Shown piece after piece: positions 46,601 to 57,099 of a DNA stretch of 64,000 bases; within the stretch, counting starts at the first letter, position 1; every line of letters starts with the position of its first letter. The position numbers and the translations under genes are program-made. The stretch lies in the NCBI GenBank assembly GCA_963922205.1, contig CAWUHX010000255.1:248001-312000 (forward strand), written 5' to 3'. The notes under the pieces were generated by a model. The model saw only the letters and a list, made by a program, of their open reading frames with translations, had not been told where the DNA came from and made no database searches. The stretch is from Romanomermis culicivorax (lineage: Eukaryota > Nematoda > Enoplea > Mermithida > Mermithidae).

Positions 46601-49518
46601 AGAAAAGCTTCGTGTAAAGAACTTTGAGGGCAATCCATTTTTCTCGTTATTCAATTTATAAACATTTCATAAAAACAGAAGTTTCGAAGGTTTAATTACA
46701 TCTAAAAATCATTATTCAGGGTTATGAGATATTCGAGTTTATTTACAGTTCAAAAACTGAACCGTCTCCCAAAATATTCCACGATTTTTATACGAAACTC
46801 TTTTTTCTCAAATTCCAAAAATTTCTTGGCTTGAAAATTTTGTGACTATTAATGCGTATAATGATATTTTTTACTACATTTTTGGGAAATTTTTTGATAT
46901 TTTGTTACGTTTGGGAAATTTTTTTTAATTTAGAAATTTTCCAAAAAGGTTGCAATGCTGGGGTGTCAGTCAAGATCCTGCTAGGGGTCAGCCAGGGTTC
47001 TGTCCATGGTCAGGACAGCCATCAAACCCGCAACTCCCCAAGAATATGTGGCCACGTCCTGAGCCCAAGACGCTAGTGTCAGCTCTGCGGTCTAATTTCT
47101 GAGTCTTAATGATTGAGTCTTGATGTCCTGTGTCTTTGTGTCCTGCGTCCTGACGTCCTTGCGTCTCAGTGCCCAACGTCCTAATGTCTGCGTCCTAATG
47201 TCCTTGCATCCTAATGTTGTGCGTCCTAATGTCTTTGCTTCTTAACGGCGTCGGGCCATAAAATTGTTCTTTTGTGCACTTTTTTCGATTAAATCTTAAC
47301 AATTCTAAAAAGGTATAAGATATAAATGTTATTTAATTATTCAAAAATTAAATATGCAATTTTTAAGTACAATTTGAATACGTAGGGGCAAACGTTTTAA
47401 AAAATAATAACTGTGGATTAAAATAATTCGAGGATCTACAGAAGTTTTCGTTTTTCAAAGCGCGCGATCAAGCCGTAAACCAAAAATTTACGGTATGACT
47501 TTTCGTTTTCACCGACGCGCGACAGTTTCCAAAGTCGATAATTCACAATATGATTTTCGTTGTCAAGGACGCGCGACTATTACAAAAAAGAAAAAACATT
47601 CTTTGCCGTTTTTCGGATGACACAACTATGGATCGAACGATTCTGAAAGTGAAAAGTCGTTTTTCGTTTCTGCTGTGCAGCTGAGTGGCGCTGGCCCTAG
47701 GAACCACGCACAGCAAGACATTAGGACATACAACATTAGGACGCAAGGATATTAAGACGTTGGGCACTGGGACGCAAGGACGTCAGGACGCAGGACACGA
47801 AGTCGCAGGATATCAAGACTCACAGAGCTGACACTAGTGGCTTGGGCTCAGGATGTGGCCACATGTTCTTGGGGAGTTGCGGGTTTGATGGCTGTCCTGA
47901 CCATGGACAGAATCCTGGCTGACCCCTAGCAGAGTCTTGACTTACACCCCAGCATTGCAACCTTTTTGGAAAATTTCTAAATTAAAAAAAATTTTCCAAA
48001 CATAACAAAATACCATAAAATTGCCCAAAAATACAGTAAAAAATACCATTCTGTGCACTGATAGTCACAAAATTTTCAAGCCAAGAAATTCTTGGAATTT
48101 GAGAAAAAATAGGGAAGTTTCGTAAAAATATCGTGGAATATTTTGGGAGACGGTTCAGTTTTGAATTGTAAATAAAAGAGCATGCTGATGAGCGTCTAGA
48201 ACGAAGTTTTAAAGCATTGGTTGAGTTCTGAGCATTTAATTTCAGCCAAAAAAACGGGAAAATGGTTCTATATTCTCTAAAAATTTAAAAAAATGGGTTG
48301 GGGGTATAATTTTCAACATTGTGGCGGGTGTCCCGAAATTTGGGTGAAGAGATAGCTGAGCCTCGGATTAGAGTGCCTCATCCATCCTCTCCCTACATGT
48401 ATGCCCGATTTACCAAAAATCGCGTTATGCCATGAGAAGATCATAAATCCAACAAACTGTCACAGCATTGGTGTACAAAGATAATTTCTTAATTTCCTTG
48501 CGTCCCTAATGTCTGCGTCCTAATCTCCTGCGTCCAAATGTCCTGCGTCATAATTTCTGCGCCCATATATTTTGCGTTCGAATGTTCTAGCATCCAAATG
48601 CCCTGCGTCCTGGTGTCTCTGCGTACTATTGCCTCGCGTCATAGCGCCGTAGAATTCTGCTTTTGTGAACTTTTTGATTAAATCTTCACAAATACTCTAA
48701 AAAATAAATACGATATGAATGTTGTTTAATTAGTCACAAATTGAATATGCAAATTCTTTTAAGTACAATCTGAATACCTATAGGTACGTTTCAAGAAAAT
48801 AATCATGGCTGATCCACATAACCCGAGAATCTGGAATAGTTTTCGTTTTCCAAAGCATGCGACTAAGCCCTAAACCGAAAAATTTACAGCATGACTTTTC
48901 GTTTTCACCTACGCCCGACTGTATCAAAAATCGAAAATTCACAATATGCTTTTCGTTTTCAAAGACGCGCGACTATTACAAAAAAGAACAAAAATTCTTT
49001 GCCGTTTAACTGGTGACACAACTGTAGGACTGAACGATTCTGAAAGTGAAAAGTCGTTTTTCGTTTCAGCTGTGCAGCTAATAGAGGCGCTGGCCCTAAG
49101 AGGCATGCACACTTAAGCGACATATTTGGCAGGAATTAGTAAAAATATTAGATAGTACTTGCTGTCCATTCCTTCCTAATATTTACAATCATTTCAAGAA
49201 AAACAGGGTATAGTTCTAGAATCATGGACGAATGTTCTTGCTTAAACGCTGCAAGTCAGGGAGATAATATTAGCTATAAGGGACAGTTTTTCCGTAATTT
49301 GATTGACCACACAGGGTGATTCTGGTTCGCCACTATTTTGCTACAAGGACGGACGCTACGTAGCACAAGGCGTTATTTCTGACGGCGACAGGATGATCGG
49401 CGAATCGCGAGTGCTGAGTACAAAATTATCGCATTACTTGACTTGGATTTTGGATACTATAAATGACAATAGTAATACAGCGTCAGTTGGATGGAAGTCA
49501 GAAACCAAAAATGTCTAG
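40612..49518 (+). CDS. Secreted PAN-domain trypsin-like serine protease
   Basis: Exons 40612-40662, 40714-40999, 41053-41329, 41694-41956, 45144-45238 and 49315-49518 join in phase to 391 residues. Residues 1-17 (MLHLVSSFLLCCTDILK) look like a signal peptide. Residues 18-112 are cysteine-rich and fit a PAN/apple domain (ENRYDCILACSYHRLC). AETCG is the usual linker cysteine and RRILGG (about 150-155) the activation site. Catalytic residues: His199 (SAAHC), Asp247 (NDIAL), Ser327 (GDSGSP). GWGSTNSG precedes exon 5. The stretch between GWG and GDSG is about 15 residues short and lacks the usual cysteines before the serine. GDSGG is GDSGS and the S1 wall SWG is SDG, so specificity may differ or a short exon was missed. 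The first intron uses a GC donor (GCGAGT). The alternative acceptor at 41034 keeps frame. Confidence 0.85.
42830..43078. mobile_element. Tc1-like MITE in protease intron
   Basis: Begins TATAGTCTGTTTTTTATAAA and ends CAAGAAAAACAGACTATA. It is the inverse orientation of the copy at 11796, with TACATGATATATTGTTAATT in the middle. Confidence 0.85.
43823..44923. mobile_element. hAT-type element in protease intron, 1101 bp
   Basis: Exact 8-bp duplications CTAAGGCA (43815-43822 and 44924-44931). The right end is TCAAAAAAACCCTG. The left end is CATAGTTTTTTTTAGC, evidently a mutated CAGGGTTTTTTT. ACAAGCCA/TGGCTTGT words repeat near both ends. The interior 44000-44660 is an inverted copy of the GGCGC-palindrome family. 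No transposase is present. Confidence 0.85.
44000..44660 (-). repeat. GGCGC-palindrome repeat family, inverted copy
   Basis: CCGGCGCTTCGCGCTGGTTA, CTAGCTCAGGCGCTGC, AACATGTCTACCTTCA, CCTTTCTTAACGTAAAA and TTCTCATGTAATTCAAAGTC in order, the inverse of 23880-24334. Contained in the hAT element 43823-44923, which may show that the family itself is the inside of a hAT element. Confidence 0.8.
45652..45807 (-). pseudogene. Small unidentified ORF, possible gag relic
   Basis: 51 codons, MSLDEQTDLTWNGPLGEADF.., with amphipathic helices rich in Asp, Met and Leu. A second minus-strand frame just downstream (45650-45555) also reads plausibly (PFKSFLGTTGWSHTSAWERF). Together they look like a shifted fragment of a retroelement protein. 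No family is assigned. Lies in the 4-kb intron of the protease. Confidence 0.3.
46266..46372 (+). repeat. Degenerate CCTAAG hexamer cluster
   Basis: CCTAAGCCTGAGCCTAAG followed by CCTAAG at 46340-46365, preceded by scattered GTCTAAGC / CATAAGTCTAAGCC words. The complement is CTTAGG/TTAGGC, the nematode-type telomere hexamer, but only three exact units are present, so this may be ordinary simple sequence. Confidence 0.35.
46443..46680. mobile_element. Tc1-like MITE, diverged
   Basis: Begins TACAGTCTGTTTTTCTTG and ends TCATAAAAACAGAAG, with TTTTTGGAGCAAAAATTTTACAG inside. Member of the family at 11796. Confidence 0.6.
46740..48185. mobile_element. Foldback element with 500-bp arms
   Basis: Arms 46740-47250 and 47690-48185 are inverted copies. 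GAACCGTCTCCCAAAATATT at 46759 returns as AATATTTTGGGAGACGGTTC at 48138, and AACCCGCAACTCCCCAAGAA near 47025 is also mirrored. The inner part of each arm is a tandem of 10-14 bp GCGTCCTAATGTCCT-like units. The 440-bp centre has repeated TTTTCGTTTTCACCGACGCGCG words. Tandem-repeat arms are typical of foldback elements. Confidence 0.85.
48490..49115 (+). mobile_element. Partial second copy of the foldback element
   Basis: Tandem GCGTCCTAATNTCCTGCGTCC units (48503-48650), then the same centre as 47255-47690 (TTGATTAAATCTTCACA, GCGCGACTATTACAAAAAAG, GTGAAAAGTCGTTTTTCGTT). The right arm is missing. It ends 200 bp before the last protease exon. Confidence 0.8.
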
Positions 49519-50135
49519 CGGCCGTGAAGCATAATCGATAGAGTTTGCCCAGCCAACAGATTTATATGACATTTGTTTGGATTCGAAATTTATGTAACAT
49601 ACACCTGATTTTTTAAATGGTGGTTCAAAAATTGATGGCTGGCAACCCATTAACACGGCTAGTCAATTAAATGTACGAAAACGAGTTTTCTGACTCTTTA
49701 TGTGAATATCCAGAAGCTTTTCAGATTTCCCTGGGTGAAGATTTTGCCACACAACCGAGGCTGCTCCTAAAAAGCCTGCTTGATTACGTGTTAATCATGT
49801 CCTAAAGATTGACCTCCGTTACCACACAAAAGGACATTTGGCACATCTACATTGCATGCGTAGGAATTCTGCCACTGTTCTAGATCGTTCTTTTTTCTGT
49901 ATACTTTCTTCCCAAAACCGGACAATGATTGCTCTAGACCTCTGCTCTCCTCCATTTTTTAGTGTACGACAATAGGGCTAAGTGACATACCGTGCACAGT
50001 GATTTAATGTAATGTGCAAGCAAAGTATAAATCGGTTTTCATTGGGAGAACAAACATAGTACTTATCAAACATTGAGTACAACCTAGTGGAAAATCTACA
50101 TCCATAAGCAGCAGTGAAGCAGGAAAAACTTGATC

Positions 50136-50186
50136 ATGTTCTATGCTGTGTGTTCGTTTCTGTTATGCAACACAAACGTTATACAG
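50136..50186 (+). pseudogene. Duplicate of the protease signal-peptide exon
   Basis: MFYAVCSFLLCNTNVIQ followed by GTTAGTGCCCAATTGCAA. It lines up codon for codon, and into the intron, with the first exon of the protease at 40612 (..SFLLCCTDILK, then GCGAGTTCACAATTGCAA). A normal GT donor is present here. No PAN exon follows within the next kilobase; 50200-50460 is pyrimidine-rich. A possible exon after TTATTCAG at 50457 reads LPWEFFLCPCVKTL. Either a truncated tandem paralogue or the start of a gene whose remainder was displaced by insertions. Confidence 0.55.
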
Positions 50187-50199
50187 GTTAGTGCCCAAT

Positions 50200-50460
50200 T
50201 GCAATTCTACCTGTTTTTTTCAATTCTCCGTATTTTTTTCATGACTCTGGAGAAGTTCATGTCAATATATTTTTCCACCACGCAGTATTTTTACCCATCT
50301 TTTGTTCTTTTTCTCTTATATCGCTATTTTTACTTCTCTTTGTTTCAATCTTTTTTCACTTCGTTATGATTTTCTTTTATTTTTCTCTTTTGTTTTTTAT
50401 CTCATTGTTCGTTCACTCTCTCATTACTTGTGTTCTTTTTTTACATTTTTTATTCAGCTA
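50200..50460 (+). repeat. Pyrimidine-rich tract
   Basis: T-dominated with C, ending in TTTTTTATTCAG, which would make a strong splice acceptor. Hydrophobic ORFs through it are composition artefacts. Confidence 0.5.
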
Positions 50461-50834
50461 CCGTGGGAATTCTTTCTGTGTCCGTGCGTAAAAACACTTT
50501 GTGAGTAGATAAACGGCGAAATAAAAGTAGAAATTAATGCTTGTTCGAGAAGTTAGTACAAAGATAGGGCTTGCATATTTTACACCTCGAAATTTGCGAA
50601 AAAGACACAAAAAATTGCAAATATTTGAATCTTGGAATCAAACTGTTTCATTTTGGTATTTTCGAATTCATCTTGCATTTCTAACTCACATTCTGAATAA
50701 TACACGCAGTTTACAAGAGAACTTTGTTGGTTTTTAAAATAAAGCTGCTTGCTTAACGTTCTTTTCTTACGTTGAAAAACAGTTTAAAATTCGCGTTCAT
50801 TGCAGAGAAAAAAATCAGTTTTCTCAAATGCACT

Positions 50835-50985
50835 CTGCACTCTAGTGTCGCTGCCTTCTATTGTCCCGCGCTCAAATGCACCTGCACTTTAATGTCCTTG
50901 CGCTCTGCTATCCTGCGCTCAGATATCCGCACTCTAATGTCCACCCTCTATTGTATGCCCCACGCTCTAATATCCGGTCATGCTA
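50835..50985 (+). repeat. Tandem CACTCTAATGTCC-type repeat
   Basis: Units of 10-15 bp: GCACTCTAGTGTC, CTTCTATTGTCCC, GCGCTCAAATGC, GCACTTTAATGTCC, CACGCTCTAATATCC. Related to the repeat at 63855-64000 and more distantly to the foldback arms at 47100. Confidence 0.8.
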
Positions 50986-50999
50986 TGGCACATCTAAAG

Positions 51000-51435
51000 A
51001 CTGCAAGTCGATATGACTGCATTTAATAACGTATGCTATATTGTGGTATGTTACATTTTGAAATGAATGAGGGTTTACAGATTCCTCGGGCCGAAATTCA
51101 GACTAGTTCGTGAATTAGAAAAGAACTCATGATCGGCACGAGAGATAGTCAGATATTCATCCTTAATGCAACCAAATAAACGCTTACCCGAAACTCAAAT
51201 AATATTTAAGTCTGTACCGAGAATAGTTAACCCAAAGCCAAACCTTTGGTTTCTCGATTTGAATTAGTACTTAATTATTTTAAGGGAAACGGAAGTTCTC
51301 TATTTTATCTGTGAACAGACCTAAATTCGAGGTCTTAGAAATTGGAGTTTAAATTAACGTCATTACAGTAGTAAGAACGCGTTTTTTGAGAAGCAATGCA
51401 AACTTTTTAATCTTGCGCATCATAGAGTATGACAT
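51000..51435. other. No recognisable gene
   Basis: AT-rich DNA between the tandem repeat and a palindromic GC-rich repeat; nothing further seen. Confidence 0.4.
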
Positions 51436-51440
51436 ACTGT

Positions 51441-51660
51441 AAAGCCTGAGTTATACTCACTGCGCTGGGCTGGGCTGAGCCAGGCTGGCTTACGCCACTG
51501 AGTATAACCGAAAATTGTTGCGCTGGCTTACGCCACAGTATAAACGAAATTGTGCCTCGCTACGCCAGCTTACGCTAGGCCTGGCGTAAGCCCGCGCAAG
51601 CAGGCGGTGCAAAAATCTTGTCGGCCGATTTTACGCCTGCTTAAGCCAGCTTTGAAAATT
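51441..51660. repeat. GGCTTACGCC palindromic repeat
   Basis: AGCCTGAGTTATACTCACTG..GCTGGGCTGGGCTGAGCC..TTACGCCACTGAGTATAACC forms a hairpin. A second part, 51510-51650, carries more CTGGCTTACGCC and GGCGTAAGCC units. Related sequence at 58690-58807. Confidence 0.65.
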
Positions 51661-52040
51661 TCGGCGCCTTATTTTTTGATTTCTAGCTTAATTTCAAGCG
51701 AAATTCGGGGTTTTCCTGGGTTTTCGAAGGCGGGAAAAATTTAGGTGATGTTTTTAAAACACGGAAAAGCTTTACTTTCCGTAGAATTTTGCTAAGTGCA
51801 AAATATTTTTTTGATTTTCAACGGATATTCGACCGATATTCATCATCATCGGCTAATATTCATCACTTTCTAATGTTTTTTTGCGTGAGAAAAAATTATG
51901 GTGATGTTTTTGAACCATTAAAATAGCGTTTTTCTTAATTTTCGCTCACCTAATATTTTCTAATTTTCGACATATTTCAACCGAATTAATATTCTTCATT
52001 TTTGGGCATGGGAATGTTATATTTTAAAAATTTGGTTGGT

Positions 52041-52240
52041 CTATTGGTGTGCTCTGACCGATTTCTTGCCTCCTTGGTGATTCATGATCTTTGCACCATG
52101 AAATTGGTGAAGCGTTTGATCGACAAGCAAAGCGGGCAAAACAAGTTGTCTATGGTCTTTTGTTTGATGGTACAAGATGCCGTCTGACAGACGGCTGTCT
52201 TGCAGCATTAGCGGTTTGGAGGGCTTCGACAATTTTGAGG
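52041..52240 (-). pseudogene. Gypsy integrase N-terminal zinc-binding region
   Basis: Reads LSDGILYHQTKDHRQLVLP then QTLHQFHGAKIMNHQGGKKS, the HHCC-type N-terminal integrase module with its two histidines (FH, NH). The sequence stops before the cysteine pair and the catalytic core, so it marks a truncation. Confidence 0.75.
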
Positions 52241-52450
52241 ATCGCCGGGTCGGCAGCCTGGGCAGTCCGAATCTCAGCCTGTGTGGCGATGGAAATAGTT
52301 CGACTGTTGGTGGATGAAATTTGGTGGGTGGCAACTGAGGTGTGGCTGGGGCAGCTTGATCGGTGTGTTGCTTTGACATGGCGTGGGTGATGACATTTAC
52401 ATTAGCCATATTCAGGAGAGCTGGTGACATTCCGACTGACGAAATATCGG

Positions 52451-53044
52451 TCACTGTGGGGTCAGCGTCCAATATACCACCGGTGGAGCGAAATTGAGAG
52501 TGGAAGATTTCATTGGCCGATTCTTCGACACTTGGTACCAGTGACTTTTCGCCATCGTCCTTTCGGGATAGAAAATAAACACAAGCGTATCTTTACCCTT
52601 GATGTATTGGACTTTGTAATCGTAATCTTGAAGATTAATGGCAAAGCGCTGTAATCGGGAGTTGTGGTGCTTTTCATCTTTGAGCCATTCGAGGGGCTTG
52701 TGATTGGTATGAATGATCCTTTTGGCCATAGACGTAGTGGCGGTACATTTGGAATCTGTAAACAATAGCGAGGCATTCCTGCTCCATTGTACTATATCGG
52801 GTTTTGGCGTCCGTAAGAACACGGCTGTTGTAAGCAATAACCCATTTGTCGTCCTCACTTTCTTGGTAAAGTATAGCGCCGATAGCAGTTGTACTGGCAT
52901 CAGTTTGAATGATGAATTGAGCCTTGCCGTCGTACTCTGGGTATCACAGGAAAGGCGAGGACATGAGTGCTGTCTTGATTCCTTCGAAAGCAGCTTTGTG
53001 TTCTTCGCTGACGATGTATTGGGCATATTTTCATAGGAGTCCAT
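52451..53044 (-). pseudogene. Gypsy RNase H
   Basis: In shifting frames: IIQTDASTTAIGAILYQ (first catalytic Asp kept), TRYSTMEQECLAIVY, then NHKPLEWL and RLQRFAINLQDYDYKVQYIK. This is the RT-linked RNase H of Gypsy elements. The change of frame near 52780-52700 breaks it. Confidence 0.85.
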
Positions 53045-53905
53045 ACAATGGACTAGACAGGGTTGCCAATTTTGGGATAAATCGTTTGCACCATTGGACT
53101 AAACCTAAAAAACTTTGAATACCTTTTTTGGTAGGCGTGAACTCGTACTCAGCAATGGCTTTGACTTTGTCCAGATCAGTGGTGATTTCTTTCCCATTGA
53201 GGAGATGTCCCAAAAATTTTACTCGCGGCGGCAGAAATTCACACTTGTCAGGCTGGAGCGTAAGATTGGCTGCACGGAAGGCGGCAAAAATAATTTGTAA
53301 ATGTTCCAAGTGTTCTTCAAACAAATTCGAAAAAACGATAATATCATTGATATAAATGAGGCAAATTTTCCAAATATACAGGCGAAGAGTTCTTTCCATT
53401 AGGCATTGGAATTCGGCAGGCATGTTCTCTAAATTGAACAGCAAAACTTTGAACTGAAACAAAGCTTCTCAGTAGATGAAGGTTGTTTTATTGGGGGGGG
53501 GGATCATTGTCAAGAGGTACCTGCCAGTACCCAGCTTTGACATCGAGGGTGGTGAAGAATTTCACTTGTCCCATCATGTCCAGATAGTCATCAATGCGGG
53601 GGATCAGGAATTTGTCACTAGGCGTAACTTGGTTAATACTGTGGTAATCTACGACAGGGCACCACAAACCATCTTTCTTTTTTACGAGGAATAGCAGCGC
53701 AGCTCAGGGCGAGCAGGACCATTCCATAAAATTGTTGTCGAGCATCTCTTTGGATATGGCGGCGTACAATGTGTCTTTGTTCCATCATGGCATGGTAATA
53801 GTGGCGAGATACTGGCTTTGCTGTGCTGGTGTTGATGCTGATGGTTAATTCATTTGTGAATGTAGGTTTATCGCCGGGGAGGCTGAAGATGTCTGGTTTA
53901 GCCAA
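53031..53905 (-). pseudogene. Gypsy reverse transcriptase, catalytic motif altered
   Basis: The N-terminal part (53905-53633) reads [20 protein letters not shown] and [16 protein letters not shown]. The second part (53462-53031) reads CLIYINDIIVFS, QPDKCEFLPPRVKFLGHLL and GLVQWCKRFIPKLA. The family's Y-x-D-D catalytic box is YIND here: the first Asp codon is AAT instead of GAT, so polymerase activity is not expected. A frame break separates the halves near 53470. Confidence 0.92.
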
Positions 53906-53908
53906 AGC

Positions 53909-54838
53909 TTACTGAGGGCCTCTGCCTTTTTGAGTGGCAGTAACGCTGGTTTTTTCGGGCATCTTGTTCAAAGCCAATTCCAATTTTTGTTTGTCCATAT
54001 GAAGTGGTAGTGATTTGTCCAGCGCGGCCAGTTCATGGTCAGTCAAATCATGGTCTGATGTGGCAACTGAGACACGGATATCACTATCTTGGATTGGGGC
54101 AGCAACAGACTCCAATGTGTGTTTGGCCACGGCGATGATTTGGTTCGGTCGAAGTTTGATGCAATTTGGCGTATTGTTGACAAAGAAAAGTGGGCAGTTT
54201 ACATTGGTTATGTTGATGATTGACGTTTCGACAGGGAATTCATTATTGGAATCTGCTTCTTTGGTGGGTTGTACAATCAGATCAGGAATGGAAACATCGG
54301 TTGCTGGGAAGACCTGTTGACAGTTCGGTTGGATCGTTGGAGATGCTTTCACAATGAAAAGAATCCATTCAGCCAGCTCTGTGACTTCCAGACTACTGGA
54401 CTACTAGACATAGTATGGTGGGGACCAGTCTGAAGCGGCCGATCCAATCCTTCAGCTTCGATTTCTTCAACTTGACTATCGGTTTCTGAAAAATTATCAT
54501 AAATACTCACTTGTTCTTCCAGCAATTTCTTCCAAAATATTGTTGCAGGGTGTCAGTAGAAATGGTTGTGCTTTGATCGAAGCGACTACTTTGAGTGGCA
54601 TTTTGATGTTTTGGATTTCAAGAAATTTTTCTGTGAAGTTGAGAATGGCATTGATTTCAGGATGAGCGAGGAAGTCAGTGCGGATAATAAATTGATCTTG
54701 AGCATCATCGTTGAGAACTACACATTTGACCAAATGTTCACCAAATTGGGATCCCATCGTGATGATAACAGGACCATGAGTAATGATGGTGGCACCCTTG
54801 GCGACCTTTATCTTTCCACAGATGGGCAAGCAAAGCAT
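53909..54838 (-). pseudogene. Gypsy polyprotein linker between protease and RT
   Basis: Frames 54838-54497 and 54352-53909 are acceptable protein: KCVVLNDDAQDQFIIRTDFL (a post-protease block) and LDKSLPLHMDKQKLELALNK just ahead of RT. They are interrupted by frame changes near 54490 and 54360. Confidence 0.7.
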
Positions 54839-54842
54839 TTGT

Positions 54843-55064
54843 TTATCGAAAGCTCATTTGACGCGGCTGGTTGAAAGGACAGAACATTGAGCACCAGTGT
54901 TGATTAAAGCATTGGTTTTGATGTTGCCAACTTTGACTCCTATCATGAAGGCATCTGTTGCCGCATATTTTGGATGAATTTTGTATTGGATAGCGCAGGG
55001 TTGTTGATTGGGCAAACAACTGATTGAATGATCCATGGCGGGTGGGCAGGTTGAGCGGAGGCAT
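54843..55064 (-). pseudogene. Gypsy aspartic protease, catalytic motif altered
   Basis: KVGNIKTNALINTGAQCSVL aligns with retroelement proteases, where the motif is D-T-G-A. Here it is NTGA: the Asp codon is AAC instead of GAC. Hydrophobic residues either side are kept. Confidence 0.85.
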
Positions 55065-55284
55065 CCCAGCTGATAATTCTGGGGCTAGTCATAATGTTGG
55101 CGGTGATCAATTTGGAAAGAGTTGCAGTTGTTGAAGGCTGAGCCACGACTGCAGCATCTGACACTTTGGTAGTGTTAGTGCCTGGATTAGTCAGAGGGGC
55201 TGGCAAGGCTGGCATTGAAGTTGGGGGCACTGGCATATTACAGTTAATATGCTGTTTAAATGGAGACTTGCGTGTTTGTTGATA

Positions 55285-56112
55285 TCACCATGTATTGGAA
55301 GCTCTAACATCATTGTTGTAGCAGTGATAGCTGGCATTGAGATATTGGCTGGTGTAGGGCATCATGCGGTGATTGGGGTTTTGACGATACATCTTTAAAG
55401 TGTTGACTTGTTTGAGCCAGAGACAATGTTCGGTATTGTGAGTGCGTGAATTATGGGTGTCCCACCAGAGACCAGAAGAAGGGGTTGGCGGAAACCAGTT
55501 CCAATTGTAGGTAGCAGATCGGCAATTTCGAGTTTGATACCTGTCGTGGCTATGCCATTTGTAGCAGTTTTGTCGTCTGAAGAGATCATTCTCATTGGTT
55601 GAAGTTGCTCTTGATTTGCGGCTTTCTTTGTCTGCATGCAAGGTGATTTGTTGTTGAAACAGGACATTTGTCTCTTCCGATGGAGAGCCATCACTGAGAT
55701 GACTCCTACCAGAATGGGCAGGCAACTCAGCTTTTTGGTGGTCCATTGAATGAGCATTTTTACAGTGGCCGTCGAAACGTTTGTTCAGAAGTGGCGATGT
55801 TGATGATTGCAGTGTAACGGCTTCCGGAACAGCCTGATGGACAACAATCGACTGTTCTTTGGTGCCAATCTCTGCTTTCATGGCGTTTAGTTTGCTACAA
55901 ACTCTAGTGACTGCATTGGCTAACTGATGTACACTAGTGAACTTTTCTGCTTCTTCACCAATAGAAAGTTGATAAAAAATAGGCATTTTAGTTAGAAAAT
56001 TTGGAATAATTGTTTGGTGCCGAAAAATTTGATCTTTATCATGGTAAAGAAGCTGTAGATAGGTCATTACCATACTCAGAAAGGCGGCTGGTTCTTCTCC
56101 AGTATCAGGCAT
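55285..56112 (-). pseudogene. Gypsy gag, C-terminal half
   Basis: Helical stretch EEPAAFLSMVMTYLQLL, then IPNFLTKMPIFYQLS and FTSVHQLANAVTRVCSKLN, followed by a basic segment. NCYKWHSHDRYQTRNC looks like a damaged CCHC zinc knuckle (second Cys lost). Capsid-like in position and composition. Confidence 0.65.
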
Positions 56113-57099
56113 AATTGTGGCAAATTCTCATTTGAGCATCATTTGGTTGTAATTGGGTGCGAGTTGAAACATGAGCATATTCTTGGCTTTGTCATATTTG
56201 GCTATGTCTTGAATCCTATCACTGGGCATATCACGTGTGAGGCGGCGGAGTGTACTCATTTTGATATAGTTGGATTCATCATGGCCGAATTCATTTTCGA
56301 GGCATATGAAGAATCACATCAGTTGTTTATCTTTGAAGGAAGCATCAACGTGAAGTGGTTGCATATTTTCGACAATGACTTTTATTTGACCGTCCTCTCT
56401 TGAGACGTCTGGCATCCATTATCAATGGTGCGAAAATTTTCGGGGGGTAAGTTGGGGAAATCATGTTGTCTAGCAGATGCACACAGTTGGGGAAAATCAC
56501 CACCCTTTAACACATCAGCATGACAGTGATTTGATGCATTTTGATGATTTGTCAAAGGCTGGTTGGATGCCGCAACTGGCAGTGGCAGACAATATTCCAG
56601 AATGGGCTCAGCAAGTGGTGGTGGTGGTCGAGCAGTTGTTAGGACATCACATGATGGTGATTTCGATTTGTCGGTGGTGGTTTTTTCCTCCTTTTTCTCT
56701 AGCAATGCGTCTTTGATGATTATTTGTCATTGTTCCATTTGTTCAAGCTGGCGGGCATATTTTTCCTCGAGCACCAAAAATCTTGCCTCAACAACAGGAT
56801 CCCATGGGTTGGATCGGTCTCTGTTGCTGTCCAAAACGCTTACTTGTGAACTAGGAGGGGGCACCACTGCTGAAAATACTTGCCGAGCGGACACACTCAG
56901 ACTCCAAGCCGCAGGCAGAGTTGTCCGCAGAGCTTGCACCAAAGATTCATTCAAAACATTACCAAAAGGCTGAGAAGAGGGCGCCAGAGAAGAATTTGAA
57001 TTTAAAAAGGGTGCTATCACAGAATTTGAGTTTAGAAAAGGTGCCATAGTGGAAAAAACACTCACTGGCTGCCGCACATCACCTGTAGTATTTTGCTGA

